A stretch of 18,931 bases of DNA from Chloracidobacterium sp. UBA6041. Lineage in GTDB: Bacteria; Acidobacteriota; Blastocatellia; Pyrinomonadales; Pyrinomonadaceae. Position 1 is the stretch's first letter. Each line of letters starts with the position of its first letter. The DNA lies in assembly GCA_002427845.1 (NCBI GenBank), contig DIYZ01000169.1, positions 4,301 through 23,231 on the forward strand, in the 5' to 3' direction. The notes under the pieces were generated by a model, which was not told where the DNA came from, searched no databases, and worked only from the letters and a program-made list of their open reading frames with translations. The position numbers and the translations under genes were made by a program. Shown here piece by piece: positions 15,686-18,931 of the stretch.

Positions 15686-15760
15686 TTAAAAGTTAAACGC
15701 CCAGGAAAGCGAAGCCTGGACAGGGCGACCGGCGGCGAGCAGGTGCGGTAACGCTGAAGC
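15686..15760 (-). pseudogene. Possible C-terminal remnant of an outer-membrane beta-barrel
   Basis: Between two stops the minus strand reads ASALPHLLAAGRPVQASLSW followed by AFNF and a stop. The alternating last strand, the AAGRP turn and the terminal Phe resemble the final strand (beta-signal) of TonB-dependent receptors. Only 24 codons survive, without a start. It lies upstream of the cytochrome gene. Confidence 0.3.
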
Positions 15761-15849
15761 CTATCTTTTGGCTCGGACATGCGTATCAGCCTTCTGTGTG
15801 ACCACTCCGGCGAGTGGCATCTTAAATTCAGAGGAACGGTAAAGTAGTT

Positions 15850-15865
15850 TTAGGCTACACCCTAA
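15850..15865. promoter_or_regulatory. Operator-like inverted repeat, distal copy
   Basis: TTAGGCTACACCCTAA, an imperfect inverted repeat with TTAGG/CCTAA arms, is followed by TATTGAAA. It is one of two copies with 39 nt between equivalent positions, upstream of the winged-helix regulator. Confidence 0.55.
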
Positions 15866-15888
15866 TATTGAAAATGTAAAGGCCAGAT

Positions 15889-15904
15889 TTAGGGTACGCC
15901 CTAA
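15889..15904. promoter_or_regulatory. Operator-like inverted repeat, proximal copy
   Basis: TTAGGGTACGCCCTAA is a perfect 6-bp inverted repeat around TACG, followed by TATTGAAA as in the distal copy. It ends 29 nt before the regulator ATG and overlaps a TAATAT that could be a -10 box. Binding by the adjacent regulator is inferred. Confidence 0.6.
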
Positions 15905-15933
15905 TATTGAAACTTGGATTAGAGAGGATAAGA

Positions 15934-16545
15934 ATGGCTATTCCTGATGACTCAAAAGGCCTGCGTTTTCCCTGTGAGTGTGTATCGGCAGGAGCTGGTG
16001 GTTACAGCGATCCATGGGCCGACATAACGAAAAACAAGCTGCTGGCGAATGGCACGAAAGAGGAGATTCTGAATCTCGTCGCCCGCCAGCCAAAGACTAT
16101 CTCGCAACTAGCCGAAGCACTTGATCTGTCACCACCGAGCGTTCACACGCACATTAACGACATGATGAAGAGCGAGCTTCTGCGCGAATCCGAAGAGTGG
16201 GAGAAGAAATACCCGACCGAGCGTTACTACGAGCCGAACTTTCCGGTGTTTAAGGCCGAGGAATGCGCGGAGTTTAAGGCACTGTGTCAGGAGATGGCCG
16301 AACAAGTGGTCACCTTGTTTGAAAAAAAACGCGCGAAAATGGAGCGCGCCTTTGCGAGAACTCCCCTTGCCAATCAAGGTTGGGAGTTCTCGGACATCAC
16401 GCAGTGTTTATACGCGAACATGCAGCGCGGCGCACGCACTCTGCTTGAGCAGCGCGGAGTGCTTTCCCCGCGCCAGAAACATAAGAATGGCACTGCGTGG
16501 ATCTTTTGGGCACAGGAACCGGAAGCGGACGCAAGGAAAAAGTAG
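15934..16545 (+). CDS. ArsR-like winged-helix transcriptional regulator
   Basis: A 203-residue DNA-binding protein from the ATG at 15934, chosen because GAGAGG lies seven nt upstream; a TTG at 15907 falls next to the operator. The helix-turn-helix is at about 54-85 (KTISQLAEALDLSPPSVHTH then INDMMKSELL), followed by a wing region (EEWEKKYPTERYYEP). The C-terminal half is helical and may dimerise or bind a ligand. Cys14 and Cys16 (PCECV) precede the HTH and could bind metal or respond to redox, but that is speculative. Two copies of a 16-bp inverted repeat lie in the promoter, suggesting autoregulation and control of the divergent cytochrome gene. A rhodanese-like remnant follows. Confidence 0.75.
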   Translation: MAIPDDSKGLRFPCECVSAGAGGYSDPWADITKNKLLANGTKEEILNLVARQPKTISQLAEALDLSPPSVHTHINDMMKSELLRESEEWEKKYPTERYYEPNFPVFKAEECAEFKALCQEMAEQVVTLFEKKRAKMERAFARTPLANQGWEFSDITQCLYANMQRGARTLLEQRGVLSPRQKHKNGTAWIFWAQEPEADARKK

Positions 16546-16590
16546 CTTAGTTAAGGGACGGAAGGGCTAGTTTCGAAATGGAGAACCACC

Positions 16591-16677
16591 ATGCTGGGAA
16601 CAATCTCACGAGATGAACTGAAGCAACCACAACTCGATAGCATCTCTTTGATGCTTGTCTCTACAGATGCAGGTTGA
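16591..16677 (+). pseudogene. Truncated N-terminus of a rhodanese-like protein
   Basis: After GGAG and an eight-nt gap, the ATG at 16591 opens MLGTISRDELKQ, which resembles the start of single-domain rhodaneses (TISRDELK...). After ~12 residues the likeness stops and the frame ends at 16677. The loss of likeness lies just before the left limit of the 80-bp repeat at 16637, suggesting truncation by an insertion. The similarity is short, so the family call is tentative. Confidence 0.35.
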
Positions 16678-16716
16678 ATGCGGCATCCTCGGCGCGGGTT
16701 AATTCGGACGTTGGGC
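16637..16716 (+). repeat. 80-bp repeat, copy A, upstream of the glycosyltransferase
   Basis: It aligns with 18129-18207 over its whole length. The last 23 nt match at 20 positions and both copies end GTTRGGC. The left part shares ATAGC, CTTT and TTGTCTC blocks. A small GCATC/GATGC hairpin lies inside. The right end resembles the right half of an integron attC site, but no complementary left half (RYYYAAC type) is visible. Confidence 0.55.
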
Positions 16717-16781
16717 TGCCTGCGAGCAAAGTAACAAAGAGGGAAACGGACAACGAAACAAGGATAAGAAGGTTAGGCCAA

Positions 16782-17987
16782 ATGCGTCTGGAGCCTTTAA
16801 GAATTGCATTTGCGACACCGGAATATGTGACAGAAGAGTATTTTGATGGTGGATTGGCTAACTATATCCATCGGGTTGCAAAAGCGCTGGCTGGCATGGG
16901 TCATGACATCCATGTTCTGACCTTATCGGAAATTGATGAAGCTGAATTTGAGCACGAAGGCGTGACAGTCCACCGCATTACGAGCAGTAAATGGTGGCCT
17001 CAATTAAATCGCTTGACTCGATACCGCCTGGCGACAACGCCTCTATCTCTGGATTTGAGCGTTAGAGTTTATCGCAAGCTGAAATGGCTCAACTCACAAC
17101 AGCCTCTTCATCTCGTGCAGTTTCCTAATTATTCTTGTTGTGGCTTAGTCTCGATATGTTGCCTCAGTGTCCCGCATGTTTTGCGTGCTTCTTCTTATCA
17201 ACCGGCCTGGAATGACGCCGCCGGAGTAAAACGGAAGCTGAATTCCAGGATGGTGGAGCGCTTAGAAGGGCTGCAATTCCGGCTGAGCCGGTATATTTAT
17301 GCCCCCAGTTATACCCTCCAACAAATGTTAGCGAAGGAAGCCCGGTTGCCTCACGTGCGGGTGATTCGGACTCCTTTCTATGTGGAAACCCGGGACTGGG
17401 ATAACTCGGTTTATGATCGGTTTTTGAAAGGCAAAAAATATCTACTGTTTTTTGGCCGCTTTCAATTGCACAAGGGCATTCACACGCTCGCTCAGGCTTT
17501 ACCCCGCGTTTTGGAGCAGTACCCGGACGCATATGCGGCTCTCGTCGGTCGGGACATGGAATCCAGTCTCGCCCCGTCGATGGCAGATTATGCTCGCGCG
17601 CGGTGTGGCAGTTCCGCCGAGCGACTCGTCCTGCTGGAAAACCTGCCGCATCGTCAGCTCTATCCTGTGATCGCCGGGGCACATTTGGTAGTTTTACCTT
17701 CTTTGATAGATAACTTTCCGAATGCCTGCTTAGAAGCGATGGGTCTCGGTAAAGTGGTGATTGGGACGGTGGGCACGAGTTTTGACGAATTGATTAGCGA
17801 GGGAGCGACGGGATTTCTCGTCTCTCCGAACAACCCAGAGGCATTGGCCGAAAAGATCATCTCGGCATGGATACATCCGAAGCTGGAGGAGATGGGAGCG
17901 GCAGCGCGGCAACAAAGTTTGGAATTTTCACCAGAGAGAACGGTCGAGACACTCTTGACCTATTACCGGGAAATATTGCATGGATGA
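16782..17987 (+). CDS. GT4-family glycosyltransferase
   Basis: A 401-residue GT-B enzyme that should move a sugar from a nucleotide-sugar donor to a growing surface glycan or lipid carrier at the inner face of the membrane. The N-terminal domain has RIAFATPEYV and the GGLANYIHRVAKALAGMGHD loop-helix typical of GT4. The donor-binding domain has FFGRFQLHKGIHTL (Arg226, Lys231) and SLIDNFPNACLEAM, in which the usual E-x7-E reads D-x7-E (Asp310, Glu318), then GTSFDELISEG and GFLV. The ATG at 16782 starts the conserved fold; a TTG at 16674 would run through the upstream repeat and is rejected. AGAAGG lies about 10 nt upstream. It is flanked by two copies of an 80-bp repeat. Confidence 0.9.
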   Translation: MRLEPLRIAFATPEYVTEEYFDGGLANYIHRVAKALAGMGHDIHVLTLSEIDEAEFEHEGVTVHRITSSKWWPQLNRLTRYRLATTPLSLDLSVRVYRKLKWLNSQQPLHLVQFPNYSCCGLVSICCLSVPHVLRASSYQPAWNDAAGVKRKLNSRMVERLEGLQFRLSRYIYAPSYTLQQMLAKEARLPHVRVIRTPFYVETRDWDNSVYDRFLKGKKYLLFFGRFQLHKGIHTLAQALPRVLEQYPDAYAALVGRDMESSLAPSMADYARARCGSSAERLVLLENLPHRQLYPVIAGAHLVVLPSLIDNFPNACLEAMGLGKVVIGTVGTSFDELISEGATGFLVSPNNPEALAEKIISAWIHPKLEEMGAAARQQSLEFSPERTVETLLTYYREILHG

Positions 17988-18128
17988 GCGGGTGCTCGCA
18001 CCCGAGCAAAGGACCTGGCCCCGGCGCTGCTGGCCGTGACAGCAAGAGCGCTTTTGGGCACCGAGTTGGGCCAGCCGCATGACTTCCCTGGTGAAACTGC
18101 CGAGGCCGGCAACCTGGACGGTTCCACA

Positions 18129-18207
18129 ATAGCTTCCCTTTCATCATTGTCTCCTTCGACAATGTTGAAGGCTGATCGCGCGGAGCGGTTTAATTCGGGC
18201 GTTAGGC
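18129..18207 (+). repeat. 80-bp repeat, copy B, upstream of the SGNH-type gene
   Basis: Second copy of the 16637-16716 repeat. It contains a CATTGTC/GACAATG hairpin and ends GTTAGGC, 12-21 nt before the next gene. The 140 bp between the glycosyltransferase stop and this copy contain no gene. Confidence 0.55.
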
Positions 18208-18228
18208 ATTAATTGTTTAGTGATCAAT

Positions 18229-18931
18229 ATGAGACCTCTGATTGTGCTAACTTGTTTTGTGCTGCTGTCAGCCCTGCTTCTAATTTGGTCTTACATCTTA
18301 CGGTCGGTTTGGACTAAAACATCCAAGGTCCGCTCACTATTGATGAAGGTCAGTTTATCTGTCTCAACTATTATTTACCTCTTTCTTGCACTCGAAATCT
18401 TATTCTATTCAAGCTTTGCGGTTTCAGATACGTTTGGTTTCACTCTCGCGTCCCGGCGATGGGAGGAGAGGTACTGGCGTCCTATAAATTCATTCGGCTA
18501 CAGGGATGTGGAGCATAATCTAACCGAGCTCGGCAACAAGAAAGTTCTCTTCGTGGTGGGAGACTCTTTCGTGGCGGGGCATGGAATATCTCAAACAGAG
18601 AACCGGTTTTTCGAATATCCTGCAGCGGAATTTGGGTGGGCAGTATGTGGTTGTGAATATTGCCAAGAATGGTTGGAACACCACCGATGAATATCAAGCG
18701 ATCTTGTCTTACCCATATAAGCCGAAGAAGATAATTCTATCCTATTACCTTAACGATATTCTCGGAGCAGCCTCTCAGTTAGGATACGGCTCTCCCGTCC
18801 GTGTAGAACGTCCACACAACCGAACTCTCCGATTTGTTACCGATCACTCCTACGCTCTCAATTTCACCTATTGGAGGCTATATAGATTCTATAATAAAGA
18901 CTTGGGAGAAAAATACTGGGAATTCCTGAAA
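18229..18931 (+). pseudogene. SGNH-hydrolase-like membrane protein, frameshifted, runs off the window
   Basis: Two hydrophobic segments (about 3-25 and 38-63 from the ATG at 18229; a GTG at 18220 is an alternative) precede the SGNH block I VVGDSFVAGHGI (Ser113). The frame stops at 18690 in a family-unlike tail. Skipping one T in the T5 run at 18607-18611 restores a sensible frame: NILQRNLGGQYVVVNIAKNG, then WNTTDEYQ (glycine block) and IILSYYLNDI (asparagine block), open to the window end. The gene is therefore either broken by a one-base insertion or carries a sequencing error. Its A+T content is visibly higher than in the genes to the left. It may modify the glycan made with the neighbouring glycosyltransferase. 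Confidence 0.7.

Noticed and set aside
16637..16716. Canonical integron attC site
   Set aside because: Only the right half is attC-like; no RYYYAAC left half complementary to it is found within 100 nt, so it is reported as a repeat only.
16674..16781. N-terminal extension of the glycosyltransferase from a TTG start
   Set aside because: It translates the 80-bp repeat and has no GT4 features; the ATG at 16782 begins the conserved fold and has a better ribosome binding site.
1..18931. CRISPR array, rRNA or replication origin
   Set aside because: No regularly spaced repeats, rRNA-like segments or DnaA-box clusters were seen by eye.

Overview
The window looks like chromosomal DNA of an environmental Acidobacteriota-type bacterium, perhaps of the Blastocatellia. 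This rests on gene content, not on a search: a Pkn-type Ser/Thr kinase carrying a TolB-like plus TPR output half, an OmpR-type winged-helix regulator with the same output half, many decayed fragments of such signalling genes, and structured intergenic repeats.

Layout. 1-2138: dihydrofolate reductase (+), an intergenic element bounded by 24-bp inverted repeats, and a cystathionine beta-synthase-type enzyme (-). 2289-4234: an SGNH-hydrolase-like membrane-anchored protein (-) and a small secreted glycine-zipper protein with YxNDx pentapeptide repeats (-). 4450-7185 is a graveyard: the 3' end of a group II intron, the C-terminal part of peptidase E, one apparently intact secreted protein (5239-5832), a frameshifted Reg_prop sensor fragment, two truncated tRNA 3' ends in the same orientation 909 bp apart, and a frameshifted kinase N-terminus. 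7314-11812: the kinase and the winged-helix regulator, with a decayed zinc-ribbon/beta-propeller remnant between them. 11968-12115: a structured repeat of nested hairpins. 12252-13411: a two-gene chromate (CHR) transporter with ATGA overlap. 13451-14053: a GNAT acetyltransferase. 14220-16545: a di-haem cytochrome c (MauG/CCP-like) divergent from a winged-helix regulator that has two 16-bp operator-like sites upstream. 16591 to the end: a truncated rhodanese-like start, then a GT4 glycosyltransferase and an SGNH-type membrane protein, each preceded by a copy of the same ~80-bp repeat.

How the genes relate. The kinase and winged-helix regulator share a homologous C-terminal half, placed after a transmembrane helix in one and directly after the DNA-binding domain in the other. 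The cytochrome and its divergent regulator form a plausible regulatory unit. The right end looks like imported surface-glycan genes whose 80-bp flanking repeat ends like the right half of an integron attC site. No integrase and no attC left half are visible, so that reading is a hypothesis. The SGNH gene at the right edge has a +1-nt frameshift in a T5 run and continues past the window.
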